Shown piece by piece: positions 20,164-32,200 of a DNA stretch of 64,000 bases. The DNA is from Azolla caroliniana. Taxonomy: Eukaryota > Polypodiophyta. The notes under the pieces were generated by a model. The model worked only from the letters and a program-made list of their open reading frames with translations, was not told the DNA's origin and did not search any database. The translations under genes were made by a program, and so were the position numbers. The stretch's first letter is position 1, and each line of letters opens with the position of its first letter. The stretch lies in assembly GCA_043228905.1 (NCBI GenBank), contig JBHGNT010000015.1:9300001-9364000 (forward strand). The letters are read 5' to 3'.

Positions 20164-21701
20164 TCGGATGCTTCAAGACCTGCAGACGAAACAAGTTGTT
20201 TTCGGTTTGCCGAAGTTTAGTGGCCGGAAGGCCCAAATATGTGAAGCCTCCCAACTCTGGAAGCAACACTGGCTTTCATTCCCTACTGAATGAAACCGTG
20301 GCCGTAAGAAGATTGACCTTATTCATTCGGATGTATGGGGACCGACATAGAACGTTAGTCTTGGCGGGAGTCGATACTTCGTCTCCTTCATTGACGATTA
20401 CAGCCGACACACATGGATCTACCTCATTGAGCGGAAGAGCGAAATCTTGGAGTGTTTCCGGAACCTGCAAAGCCTGGTTGAACGGGAAACGGAGAGGAAG
20501 ATCAAGTGCCTGCAGTCAGATGGAGGAATAGAATATATTTCCGGCCAATTCAATAGTTATCTGCAGCAAAAAGGAATTCAGAGAGAGTTCACCTGCAAAT
20601 ATACACCGGAGCAAAACGGTGTGGCCGAAAGGAAGAACTGGTCGATTGTCGACGGGGCATGGGCAATGCTGGAGGAGAAGAGCATGCCCCATTTCTAATG
20701 GGCTGAGGCGGTCTGGACGACCGTCTACATCCAAAACCAGATCGGTGACAAGGTGTCCACGCATGAGCTGTATTTCGGGCGCAAGCCGAATTTGAGACAC
20801 CTTCGGATATTCGGTAGCATTGCATATGTGCATGTGCCAGGTGAGAAGCGGAGGAAGTTGGATGCAAAGTCAGAGAAATGCATCCTGGTCTGTTGCTCGC
20901 ATGAGCAAAAGGGGTATAAGTGTTATAACCCTCGGACGAAGCAGGTTCGAGTTCATTGGGATGTTGAGTTTGATGAGACGGCATCATGGTATGCTTTACC
21001 GGCTCCGACTTCCGACCTCGACCCGATATTGGAAGATGAGGCTAGTGAGCTCGAGGAGGTCCAAGTAGAAGATGAAGACTTCGGCACTCTAGAAAAGAGT
21101 CTAATCTCATTCCGGCTAAGTGGACCGAATGAGCGGCTGCGTCGGGATGACCGGTCGGATGAGGAACCGGCGAGTAATGGAGACTCTACTGTGCTCTCCC
21201 CGCGCAAGGAACCGAGGAGACGGTTCACGCGCAAAGAGAAGGGAAAGAAGAAGATGCCGGAATATGAAACCGGCAACGTTGAGTTGGATCGGAGCGAATC
21301 CGACTCCGGAAAGGATTAAGGTGGATCTTCGAGAATGAAGTCCGAACCGGCCAAGAAGGGCCTCAAACCGGGTAACGATAAGTTACTCCGGTCTTCCCGC
21401 TAGAAGAACCCCATGAAGCGGTACGGGTACAATGAGTACATGGCACATCACTATGCGTACATGACCAAGGTGGCGGAAGTGCGTGAGCCGGAGAGCTATG
21501 CAGAAGCGGCAAGGGACGCAAATTGGCGTGCCGCTATGGAGGAAGAAATGCGGGCACTTGATGCCAACGACACATTGGACCTAGTTGACCCTCCCCGACA
21601 CTGTAAACCGATTGGATGTAAGTGGGTGTACAAGGTAAAGTACAATGCCGATGGTTCGGTTAACCGGTACAAGGCCCGGTTAGTGGCGAAGGGATACACA
21701 T
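20164..21701 (+). pseudogene. Copia-1b integrase and RT N-terminus
   Basis: Continues the integrase: HHCC remnant (ICEASQLWKQ, second Cys lost), first Asp in IHSDVWGPT, second Asp in CLQSDGGIEYIS, Glu in PEQNGVAERKN. A stop lies at 20696. The integrase C-terminal block RKLDAKSEKCILV is near 20855. The acidic linker follows, then RT starting [11 protein letters not shown] and [11 protein letters not shown]. It stops at GYT (21700), where Gypsy-1b begins; RT resumes at 35364 with [13 protein letters not shown]. Confidence 0.88.
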
Positions 21702-22431
21702 TGTCGTGCCTTTTGGCGTCGGATCGTTGCGTGAGTCGGGTGGGAACTGCTGAGGTTTTAGACTAGGAGAAAAGAAAATTCTAAGGCAATTAAGAATATG
21801 AAATATATTGTAAGAAAGAAAGATATGAAAACTTCGTGAATCCCACGAGTATAGTGTATTAGTGAGTACTCAGATTAAGAGAGAAAAAAAAAAGTTAGCA
21901 AATTCGTGAATCCCACGATTATATTATATTAATCCACCCTTGTAAAATAAGCAACAACCCCCATACATCTTTCTCTCCTCCTTATATAAGGATGGAAGAG
22001 GCTAAGCATAGCTTCTTGCTTTTTCTAAAGTGTTCATGCACACTAAATGTGCATGAGTTGCCTTTTTACACTATGCTTTTATTTCCTAAATATAGTGCTC
22101 ATGCTCGCTAGATGTGCATGAGTCATTTTTTATTGGTGTACATTTTTCTTATAAATAAAGTATTGACACATTCTAAAAAATGCATGACTTACCTTTTAAT
22201 AAAGGTAGACGTAAATAAAGGTCTTATACGTGTTAAATCTATATTTAGAACACTTAGGGTAATTTAGTACAATGGTAAGGTTGGGGTTTGTCTATGTGGA
22301 GGTACAAGGTTTGAATCTTGCCTTATGCACGTAATAAATAGTTTTAATATTTTATTTTATTTATTATACGTACTTTAAATCGGATATAGTATTTTACATA
22401 TTTCACGTAGTGTGTGATTCACACTACAACA
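21702..22431 (-). repeat. Outer left LTR of Gypsy-1b
   Basis: A 730-base LTR, TGTCGTGCC to CACTACAACA on the plus strand. It is nearly identical over long blocks to 34653-35363. Most of it is AT-rich, with a repeated CGTGAATCCCACGA motif (about 21834 and 21905). Confidence 0.9.
22265..22318 (+). promoter_or_regulatory. tRNA-like A and B boxes in Gypsy-1b outer LTR
   Basis: TAGTACAATGG (22265-22275) fits the A-box consensus and GGTTTGAATCT (22308-22318) the B box, with a 32-base gap. ACAAG/CTTGC around the B box can pair like a T-arm. The boxes are antisense to the LTR, about 115-165 bases inside its U3 start. The right LTR has the same A region near 35220 but a deletion cuts its B box. Confidence 0.55.
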
Positions 22432-22568
22432 CTCGCCCCCTCCAAACCCGCACATCCTCTGGTATGTGCCGAAGTCCCCGATGCTTGCTATTCACCTTCA
22501 TCCGAAGCTTCCTCCGATTCTCCCCTTAAGTCGACTATGAGTTGTAATCCACTTTCTTCCCTTTGCGC
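22432..22568 (-). repeat. Duplicate of Gypsy-1b internal 3' end
   Basis: This matches 23477-23610 almost base for base (CTCGCCCCCTCCAAACCCGC onwards, covering the polypurine side and integrase tail) and then meets the middle LTR. It is all that remains of a second internal region. Confidence 0.88.
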
Positions 22569-23476
22569 TGTCATGCCTTTCGGCTCCGGATCGTTGCGTG
22601 AGTCAGGTGGGAATCGCTGAGGTTTTGGACTAGGAGAAAGAAGAATATGAGATAAGGCTCCTTATGAATCGATTGCAAGAAAGAGAAATATTTGAAAGAA
22701 GATATGAAACTCGTGAATCCCACGAGTATAGTGTATTAATTGATACTTAGAATGTAAGAGAGAAATAGATGGGAAAAAAATCGTGAATCCCACGAATATA
22801 TTAGATTGATCAAAATCCTTGTAAAATAATCCACAACCTCTATACATCTTTCTCTCTTCCTTATATAGTGTTGTAAGAGTCTAAGTTTATCACATGCAAG
22901 CATCATGCTTTTCCTATTTTTAGTTTTCATGCACACTGCATGTGCATGATTAGCTTTCTATCTCATATTTTCTTCTAACTCGAGTGTCTATGCATGAATA
23001 ACTTTTTGTACCATGCATGTCTAGAAATTTTACATGGGATAAAGTTTAGTATAACTTTAAAATTCATAATACGCTAGTATAATGATAAGGCTTAACATTA
23101 TTAACATGGAGGTGCAAGGTTCGAATCTTGCCCTATGCATGTAATATATAATTTTATACTTTCTTCTATTTACAAATATGTCTCTTCATCTGGTGAGAGA
23201 CTCTCACCGGCCTTCTTCATCCGGCTCTTGTCGGTTCTGCTTCATTCGGTTCTCGCTGGTTTTCTTTATCCGGGTCTTACCGGATCCTTCTTACCGGTCC
23301 TCTTTGTCCGTTTCTCACCGACTCTCACCGGCCTTCTTCATCCGGCTCTTGCCGGTCTCCTTACCGGTTTCGGTCCTCACCGGTTCTTCCTTCTGGTTCT
23401 CACTGGGTACTCCATATCCTATCCGGAGAAACCAAAAATGTAATTTTTCACGTAGTGTGCGAATTACACTACGACA
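22569..23476 (-). repeat. Middle, diverged LTR of Gypsy-1b
   Basis: A 908-base LTR with the same ends as the outer copies (TGTCATGCC, ACTACGACA) but many differences, plus about 240 extra bases of CCGGT-rich repeats at 23180-23420. The extra part opens with AATATGTCTCTTCATC, a block also found in LTR-Y, so the module was probably exchanged between LTR families. Confidence 0.85.
23075..23128 (+). promoter_or_regulatory. tRNA-like A and B boxes in Gypsy-1b middle LTR
   Basis: TAGTATAATGA (23075-23085) and GGTTCGAATCT (23118-23128), 32 bases apart. The B box matches the consensus, and GCAAG/CTTGC form a perfect five-pair stem around it. Preservation in this diverged LTR shows the feature predates the split of the two LTR variants. 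Confidence 0.6.
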
Positions 23477-23532
23477 CTCGCCCCCTCCAAACCCGCACAT
23501 CCTCCGGTATGTGCCGAAGTCCCCGATGCTTG

Positions 23533-26500
23533 CTATTCACCTTCATCTGAAGCTTCCTCCAATTCTCCCCTTAAGTCGACTATGAGTTGTAATCCACTTT
23601 CCTCGCTTTCCGCATCATCGCGATCTTCGTCCGTTTGCTCCTTGTCGGTCTTGTCTAGGATCACATAGGGTTCTTCTTCAGTTCTCTTCTTGAAAATCTT
23701 CACCCGTTTCCCGGCTATAGGCACTCGTAGCATCGTTCCATCCAACTCGCATAGTCGGTAAGTTCCGTTGTCGAAAACTTTCCGAACCTCATATGGGCCG
23801 AACCACCTTTTTGCAAACTTCCGTACCATTGTATGTTGATGATCCAAACTACTGTCATAGACAATCACCCATCAATCTTCCGTGATTGTAGTCGGTGCTT
23901 GGTGTCGAACCGGCTTTTGTTCCGGAGTCGCACTTCTTGTTGTCGGCATGACGCTTCCGCTACATCTTCCGGTCTTCCCTCCAGTTTTCGTATCTGGACC
24001 GCTAGTAGTTCTTCCCGGCTCATCTCTTCCTTCCATGGTAGCATTGTCCATGTTGCGATTGCGGTTTCCGTCGGCATTACCGGTGCTTGTCCGGTCATAA
24101 GTTCTGCCGGCATATAACCGGTTACGGAGCTATGCGTTGTCCGATCCGCCCATAGTGCATACGGGAGCATCTGCGGCCAATCCATCACCCTTCCGTCGCA
24201 TGCTTTGGCAAGTGCTTTGACGATCGGACTATGTCCTCGCTCGACCTTCCCGTTGGCTTCCGGATTGTATGCCGTTGTTAGTGTTAACCGAACTCCATGT
24301 TTGGCGAAGAATCCCCTAGCTTTATCAGAGTCAAGTTCTCCCCGATCCGCAATCACTTGTCCTACGCACCCGTACCTGCAAAACACTTTTTCCAAAAGAA
24401 ATTGACATACCACAGAACACGTTTTTCTTCGTAGCGCCCGACCTTCTCTTGATTTGTGAGATCTTCCCGAGCTAACACCAAGTACTTCTTTTGTCCAATC
24501 CCGGTTGGCATCGCTACAATGTCGACCATCCATTTGAAGTTGATTGTCGGTGAGAATGTCGGATGTAACTCATCTCGGTGTCGAACTCCGGAGTAGATTT
24601 GACACTTCTCGCAGCTTTCCGTGAACTCCGCGACATCTTTGTACATATTCTTCCACCAATATCTTTGCTTGATCTTCCCAAATGTTTCCCATGTTCCCCG
24701 ATGTCCAGCCCAATCAGATTCGTGAAATTCGGACATTACCTGGTTTCATTGCTCTTTTGTCCCGACTACTCGAAGTGGTATGCCACTCGGTCTTTTCGGC
24801 TCCCTCCATAAAAATCCATTTTTCAAGAAGAACTTTCGGACTTGCCGCTTCTTAATTCGGATCTCGGCTCTCTTCTCTTTATTGTCCGATGATTCCTCGA
24901 TTTCTCGTAGCAATTTCCCGATCAACAAGCTTTCTCCCTCGTATTCTTCTTCCCGGAATTCTTGGATTACGTCCACCCGGCATATGTGCTCCGAAGCAAA
25001 GTAGTCTTCGGAAACTTCTTCATTATCGGATTTGGTTATGTCATCTCCGAACCGCGCCATTGATAGCATATCCGCTACAACGTTGTCTTTTCCGGAGATG
25101 TGTCTTACCTCCGGATTAAGTGACTTAACATATGCAATCCATCTTAGCATAGCCACATCCGGTATCGTGCAACACCGCATCATCCCGAGTATCGGAAGAC
25201 AATCCGTTTCGATCACTACTTCGGCTCCGATCAAATAATGTCGATCCGATTTGATTGCCGACACGACTCCCCATAATTCTCTTTTAACTTGTGCATATCT
25301 GCATTGCCTTTCGTTGAGAACCTTTGCTCCGAATCAGATCGGATATCGCGAACCTTCCGGATCGGCTTGATTGATGACCCATCCGATTCCGGTTGGACTT
25401 GTGTCAACCGTTACTGTGATCGGTTGGTCATAGCCCGACTTCTTTAGTGCTTCTGCCCTCCGTAGTGATTTCTTGAGCTTCTTCACAACTTTGGTATGCT
25501 CCGATTTCCATTCAAACTTCTTACCCTTCCGCAACAAGTGATAGAGTGGGTCCGCTATATGTGCATAATGCGGAATCCATATGTGGTAGAATGCACATGC
25601 TCCAAGAAACCTTCGAACTTCGGATTGTGACTCGCATACTTCTTTCATACCTTGTTCATTGTATTCATCATATGTGCGACCGAGTTCGTCATGCCTTGTG
25701 GTAGCGTACATATCCGGACTAATCCTATCGGTGTCCGTATGGTAGTGATGTCTCGGCTCTTCACAGCTAGTTGGAATTGGTCATATCCGGAGTATAGGTC
25801 TCCGATGGAGTATATCGTGCAACCGGCAAATGCTTCTGCAAATTCGTCTACTATCGGACCGACTCCAGAGTTCCGGATCGTGACCTTGTTCACTGGTTGC
25901 AAATCTTGAATAAATCGGAGTGACCCATTCTTCTTCGGAACCATAAACCATCGATTTGAGTACGGAGCACTTGATGGCTCTAGAATCCCCATCGCCACCT
26001 TCTCCTTGAGCAAGTCGATGATTTTCGAAATATGTGCCGGTGGCACCGAAATCGGCTTCAGGTTCCACGGCACATGGTCAATCGTGAAGATCACCATCGG
26101 CTCCACTATCTTCGGGTCAACGCATCCTATTTCTTTCGATGTAAATGCAAATGCTCTCCCATGTCGCTCTAGTATCCCATGGAATCGTTCTTCTTCATTC
26201 TTTAATAGGAACCCACCTCCACCGATCCGAAGTTTCTTCCGGGTCTCATCCGTGAAGGCATGTCCGATATCCATGGACTTCTGAAGTGTCGGATCCCCCA
26301 AGACTTCTTTCCTCTTTTGTTCGCTATCTGCGGGTAACGGTCCTACAGCCGGTTTCACTTTCTTCTCCATGGTCTTGTATTTCGTACTTACCATTGCTTC
26401 TTCTTTGTGGAGTGCATCCGGCCCCATTTTCACAATGATCTCGTACATCTCGACCGACTCCACCGGAATTACCCGGTTTCCCTGGCTTGTATCTTCCGCG

Positions 26501-27564
26501 AGCTCTTCAAGCCGTTGTAGTGTGCTCACATAGAACACCTCCTCAACTATTCCCACGATTTCTTCGTCTTCTTTTATTATTGATGTCGACCGTAACTTAT
26601 CCTCCACTTTTCGGTATTCTTTCTTCATTCCTCTGGTTACGGCCGTGTACGTGGATGTCCCATCTGGACCGATTCGTACTTGTTTTGCACCGAGAGGTTT
26701 CTTCCTGTGTGGGGTATCAAGGCTTCTCGGACTATCACTTCCCCACTCCGCAACAATCCGCTCTAAAAATCTATTCTTGTTTGGGACAAGAGCTCTCTCT
26801 TGTTCCTTTCATGATTTGCCGGCACCGTTAGGAATTGGACGGATTTCCTCCATTTGGGCTCCGAATTCGCGCAAAAGTCGCACCGCTATCGAGCACCTTC
26901 ATCTCCATCCGTGATGCCGTGATAAAAGGTTGCCCGAGGATCACGGAGTGTGAGACCTCGTCTTGTATGAAGAAATTTTGGTCGATCTCGACATCGCCGA
27001 TCTTCACTGTCACATCCGGACAAGCCGCAAATAGATCTTCTGTTGCTTTAGTGGCCGCCCGGATCTTCCACCCATGATTCCTGTTAATAGGCCACTTACC
27101 CTTCCGGTAGAATTTCTTGAACATCAAGTTGATCTCCGATCCGTGATCAATCTATGTTAGCACGGGTTCTTTGATGTTACCAATTCGGACCGGAGTCTCC
27201 GTAGTTGCGCGTGCCTAGTGTGGCTTTGTGTAGTGAGAATTCGGTATTTCGTCCTCCAATTCGGTGTCATTCATTAGAACGGTATTTTCATTCACCCTTG
27301 GAGCGTTCTCCTCCGTACTTTTCCTTTTTCTCTTCATGAGATCCACAAGAAGATCGTGGAACTCCTTCTTCGCTATTCCGAGTAATTCGCGAAGCGAAAA
27401 ATCTACCCGGCTATCGAGGATTCTCTCCTCGAACACCTTTTTCAAGTCCGTTTGTTGTTTGATGTCCGAGGCGAGCTTGAATGCCAGAATCATCTTTTCT
27501 TTTCCCTTACCTCCGGAGTTCCAGCTTTCCGGTGTCTTCGATGGACCGGCCGCCTCATCCGTGT
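23533..27564 (-). pseudogene. Gypsy-1b protease, RT, RNase H, integrase
   Basis: Protease lies near 27160-26900: IDHGSEINLM active site and HSVILGQPFI flap. RT at 26400-25650 includes FMVPKKNGSLRFIQDLQPVN and SIGDLYSGYDQFQL, then LPQGMTNSVAH. It next jumps to CESQSEVRRFLGACAFY, so the segment with the catalytic YxDD is missing. RNase H (TVDTSPTGIGWVINQ, ISGKDNVVADMLS) spans 25440-25050. Integrase has HRGTW...SCEKCQIYS near 24690-24590, VADRGELDSDKA near 24330, EANGKVERGH near 24250 and a KRWFGPYEV tail near 23800. Frame breaks occur near 27190, 26800, 25660 and 24360. Confidence 0.87.
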
Positions 27565-27602
27565 GCCGTTGTCATGAACCCATGACCATTATGGCGTCAC
27601 CC

Positions 27603-27657
27603 GGACTTGAACCTCGAACCTTGTAATCCATACTTGAAAACCTCAACCATTAAGATA
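27603..27657 (-). promoter_or_regulatory. Antisense tRNA-like A and B boxes in Gypsy-2 LTR
   Basis: On the minus strand TATCTTAATGG (27657-27647) is the A box and GGTTCAAGTCC (27613-27603) the B box, with a 33-base gap. The B box is a full consensus match. The same pair recurs in the 3' LTR at 33019-32965. It lies just inside the U3 start, antisense, as in Gypsy-1b. Confidence 0.55.
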
Positions 27658-27727
27658 GCTTATTGTTATATGAAACAATAAAAGCTACTTCTTGTATTAC
27701 ATTGATTATTGTAAAAACTCTAGATTA

Positions 27728-27791
27728 TTCTAGAATGTTCTAGAATGTCCTAGAGCATTCTAGGTCTAGAACATTCTAGAACATTCTAGAA
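27728..27791 (+). promoter_or_regulatory. Heat-shock-element array in Gypsy-2 5' LTR
   Basis: Alternating TTC and GAA triplets at exact 5-base steps: TTC 27728, GAA 27733, TTC 27738, GAA 27743, then imperfect TCC and GAG, TTC 27758. After a one-base phase shift come GTC 27764, GAA 27769, TTC 27774, GAA 27779, TTC 27784 and GAA 27789. This is the nTTCnnGAAn binding pattern of heat shock factor trimers. It sits 26 bases upstream of TATAAATA, ideal promoter geometry. The Arabidopsis Copia element ONSEN is heat-induced through such sites; induction here is inferred. Confidence 0.8.
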
Positions 27792-27816
27792 ATCTCTAAG
27801 CTATTCTATAGGAACC

Positions 27817-27824
27817 TATAAATA
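27817..27824 (+). promoter_or_regulatory. TATA box of Gypsy-2 5' LTR
   Basis: TATAAATA in CCTATAAATAAGGG. The 3' LTR has the same box at 33179-33186. Confidence 0.8.
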
Positions 27825-28021
27825 AGGGCATACATGTATTCTCAAATCAATTCGAATCAACACCAATCTTTATCTCTCATTACATATCTTGTATCCATTC
27901 TCTTTCTTTCTCTGTCTTATACATCCATTCTTCTCTTAGTATTTGGTTCCTTTCTTCTCGTGTTCTCTAATATCCTTCTTCCATCACTCTATCTTTTATC
28001 CTTGGTTCTGACAGTTTGATT

Positions 28022-28072
<51 letters not shown>

Positions 28073-28144
28073 CCTCCTTTGTAACCACATCCTGAAACCA
28101 GGGCTGCCATTAACTCAGAAGAATATCTCACCCTTGTTGCAGAA

Positions 28145-29263
28145 ATGGAGAACCTTAAATCCAAGTTCGCATCTCTTGAAGTAGAGAATCAACGTCTACT
28201 TGGGGATCTACAAAAGGTTACTATAAAGAAGCAACAACAACAAGAGGAGTTCACGCGACGAGTGCAACAGTTAGAGTCGACAATCGTTGTGTTACAACAA
28301 CAAAGGGTTGAAGGTTAGGGACTTATCAAGGAGCCCACAATTAGCCTCCCAGCTAAATTTGATGGGTCGAGGGCACATTTCCGAGGTTTTTTGAATCAAG
28401 TACGGTTGGTGATTCAAATGCATCCCGCACGTTATCCAACAAATGCATCATGAGTCGGGCTAGTGGGCACTTTATTGGCTGGCATAGTGTTGTCGTGGTT
28501 TGCTCCATTGCTAGAGACCAATTCTCCTCTACTGAATAATTTCGAGGAATTTATCAAGGAATTTAAGGCTTGTTTTGGAGATACTGATGGGGCAAGAACA
28601 ACTATCAACAAGATTCGTACACTTCGTCAAGGTGATCAACCAGCTTCGACATATGCTGCCAATTTCCATCTCATCGCAAGCGATATTCCTTGGGATGAAC
28701 AAGCCCTAATGGAGCAATTCCGTTCAGGCCTTCGTAGTGATGTCAAAGACTTACTTCTTACCTTCCCTGAGGATCCAAGGTCACTTACAGAACCTATTAG
28801 TCGAGCAATACGGTGTGATAATCGCCTTTTTGAGCGTCGATGTGAGCGACAACAACAAATAACAAGATCAAGATTCACACCCACTTATGCATCAGTAACG
28901 GCGCAATCATCCCCAAGGCAAATGTATAGCCCTGCTCCAACTCCAAGGCAAACACGTAGTCCAGTCCCAATGGATAGTCCTGCACCCATGGAGATCGATA
29001 TGACTCAACGACGAGGACCGTTGTTAGACGAAGAGAAGCAACATCGTCGAGCAAACCATCTGTGCTTATATTGTGGAGGTCCAGGACATATAGCCATTCA
29101 TTGCTCCCGTAGGCCGAGACGTCAGGTAAATCAAATTCACTATGACAATAAAAATGAGTCCAACATTTTAGAAGCAGTTAGGGAATCTAATATTATGAAT
29201 AATCCACCCTTGTCCAATAAATTTGAAGTCCTACGCCAATTAGAAGAGGAGTCAAATGAATAA
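28145..29263 (+). pseudogene. Gypsy-2 gag
   Basis: The ATG at 28145 opens MENLKSKFASLEVENQRLLG, a coiled-coil start. A TAG lies at 28316-28318 and a TGA near 28451; the frame then runs open from 28463. The Retrotrans_gag capsid region (FIKEFKACFGDTDGARTTIN, RTLRQGDQPASTYAANFHLI) covers 28550-28700. A Pro/Met-rich spacer and the zinc knuckle CLYCGGPGHIAIHC near 29068-29107 follow. The layout matches sushi/Tf1-type chromovirus gag. Only the two early stops prevent an intact protein. Confidence 0.86.
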
Positions 29264-29289
29264 GTCTGGCCAAAATAGGAGCCATTTGG

Positions 29290-32200
29290 TTGGACAACCC
29301 TAGATATGTACAACCTAGTGTGGGTTCCATTTCTTCCAAGCATGTTAGTAGAGTCTTCTCAGCCCTAGTACAAGTTAGGACACCCAGTTGTCAACTTCAA
29401 GTCCAAGCCCTCTTAGATACTGGAGCCAATTCTTGTTTCATGGATAGAGATTTTGCCCAAAAACACCAAATATCCTTGCATACACTTCCTTGTCCTGTTT
29501 CCGTAGTAGTGATTGATGGACGCCCCATAACTTCCGGGAAGATATTTGAAGAGTCTGAGCCAATACACATACTCTTGGGTGATTTAGGATGTGTAGTTTC
29601 CTTTAACATAATCCATAGTCCTGAGCATCCAATTGTCCTCAATTTGCCATGGTTCGAGCTACATAACCCTAGAATCGATTGGAGGAAGCGAGAAATTAGG
29701 TGCCCTTTAGCAGAAAATATCATTGTCAAGGATCAAACTCAGGATTATCCTCCCAAAGTATATAGTTCTACCGATGCACCATATCCTTCTCATCAAATTT
29801 CAGCCATCACATTGCAACAATTGCGCCAAGTGGGAGGCAAGGAGGACCTTTTCTTATTTGCAGTATCAGTGACACCTTCTAGTGTCACTCAAGGGAATTC
29901 AGACATCCAAATTCCCAAAAAATATCAAGACTATGCTGATGTTTTCGACAAAGTCAAAGCTAGTGTTCTTCCAAAGCATCGGTCGTACGACTGTCCTATT
30001 GATCTCCAACCAGGAAAAGAGCCACCGTGGGGTCCGATTTACAATTTATCACCCACTGAGCTTGAGGTCCTTCGAGAATACATCGAGGAAAATCTTGCAC
30101 ATGGGTTTATTGGACATTCAAAGTCGCCAGCTGGTGCTCCTATCTTTTTTGTGAAGAAAAAAGACGGCTCCCTTCGTTTGGTCATGGACTATCGAGGCTT
30201 AAATAAAGTCACCATAAGGAATAGGTATGCTTTACCTTTAATCTCCAATCGCTTAGAACGCATTGGTGGGGCAAAGCATTTTACCAAAATTGATCTAAGG
30301 GGTGCATATAATCTTGTCTGAATTTGGCCGGGAGATGAGTGGAAAACAACATTTCGTACTCGGTATGGTCATTTCGAGTATACAGTCATGCCTTTCGGGC
30401 TCACAAATGCACCTGCAGTATTCCAACATATGGCAAATGACATCTTTTGGGATTTCTTGGATATTTTTCTAATCATCTACCTAGATGATCTATTGATTTA
30501 CTCTAAAACACAGGGGGAGCATGATATACATGTGCGGCAAGTACTTGAACGCCTAAGGAAGTATGGTCTTTATGCCAAACTTGAGAAATGCAATTTTGAT
30601 TGCAAACAAGTCGAATTTTTGGGATACACTATTTCATCCCAGGGTGTTTTCATGGACCCGGCAAAAGTCCACACAATATTAGAATGGAAACCCCCATGCT
30701 CAGTTCGGGATGTTCAGTGTTTCCTCGGATTTGCGAACTTCTATCGCAAATTCATACATAATTATTCAAGCATTGTGTTGCCCCTTACTCAACTCACCAA
30801 GAAAAATTAAGCATTTTTTTGGAGTATCGAAGCGGACAAGGCTTTTACGCAACTGAAAGAGGCATTCACATCAGCACCCATCCTAGCACATATTGATCCT
30901 GAAAAGCCATTTACTATTGAGGCGGATGCATCAGACTTTGCATTGGGGAGTATCCTATCGCAACCAGGCGAGGACGGGCAGACACATCCAGTCACGTTTC
31001 ACTCGAGAAAATTTACTGTTTTGGAGATAAACTATGAGGTGCATGACAAGGAGTTACTAGCTGTGGTTGACTCATTCGAGCAATGGTGTCATTTTCTAGA
31101 AGGATCACCTCATCAGATTATCATTTATAGTGATCACAAAAATCTCACATATTTTCAAACAGCTCGAGTATTAAATAGACGACAAGCTCAGTGGGCCCAA
31201 TTTCTAACGTGTTTCGATTTCAAGATCATTTTTCGCCTCGGAAAACAACAAGGGAAAGCAGATGCTCTGTCTCGGCGTTCGTATCTAGCACTTCCACCTG
31301 GAGATCGGGCCTTTGACAATCAAAAGCAAACTCTCCTCGGGCCATCAAAGCTACAGGTAACAATAATTTATGCCACGCCACTTGATTCTACCCTTCTGGA
31401 CATTGTTCGGCAACAACTTCATTCGGATGATTTTGCTAAGGATGTCTTAGCCCACTGTGGTTCAAGTCGTCCATCTTGCTCCACATTGCCAGGGTCATCT
31501 CAACATTATTAGGACTTCAAGTGGCAAGATGGCTTACTCTTCTACAAGAATCTCCTTTACGTCCCCGATGGATCACCCCGACTTCAAGTGTTGGAACATT
31601 GTCATGATGCCCCCATGGCTGGACATTTTGGTATTTCCAAGACCATTGAGCTGGTGAAACGTTCGTTTTGGTGGCCTCACTTGCAAAAATTTGTCGAAGA
31701 TTATGTTCGCACTTGTGACACCTGCTGTCACGCCAAAATACCCCGACATCACCCTTATGGCTTACTACAACCATTACCCCCTCCCAACAAGCCATGGCAG
31801 TCTATTTCTATGGATTTCATTACGGATCTACCACCTTCCAAAGGCTTTGATACTATTTTAACAGTAGTGGATCGGTTCACCAAGATGGCACATTTTGTAC
31901 CATGTGTAAAGACCATCAATAGTGAAGAAACTACAAATCTCATTATGCGTGAAGTGTTTCGCCATCATGGTCTCTCGAATGATATTATTAGCGATCGAGG
32001 TACTCAATTTATCTCACTTTTGGAAGCACCGATGGGCAGCCCTCAAAATCTCTTGCAAACTCTCTTCGGCTTATCATCCACAAACTAACGGACAAACAGA
32101 TCGCACAAATCAAACGTTCGAGCAATATCTTCGATGTTTCATTAGTTATCAACAACACGGTCCACTCTTCTACCAAAGTTACACCTTTCTTTGCCTACCC

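Larger units (their letters stand above)
27570..28013 (+). repeat. 5' LTR of Gypsy-2
   Basis: Runs TGTCATGAACC to GGTTCTGACA. It contains an antisense tRNA-like box pair, a dense heat-shock-element array, and TATAAATA at 27817-27824. A conventional primer site is not obvious after it (GTTTGATTTGAATTC), and a (TC)n tract follows at 28027-28070. Confidence 0.93.

Noticed and set aside
22265-23128. Functional tRNA genes
   Set aside because: Only A and B boxes and a T-arm-like stem fit; no acceptor stem or plausible anticodon arm was found.
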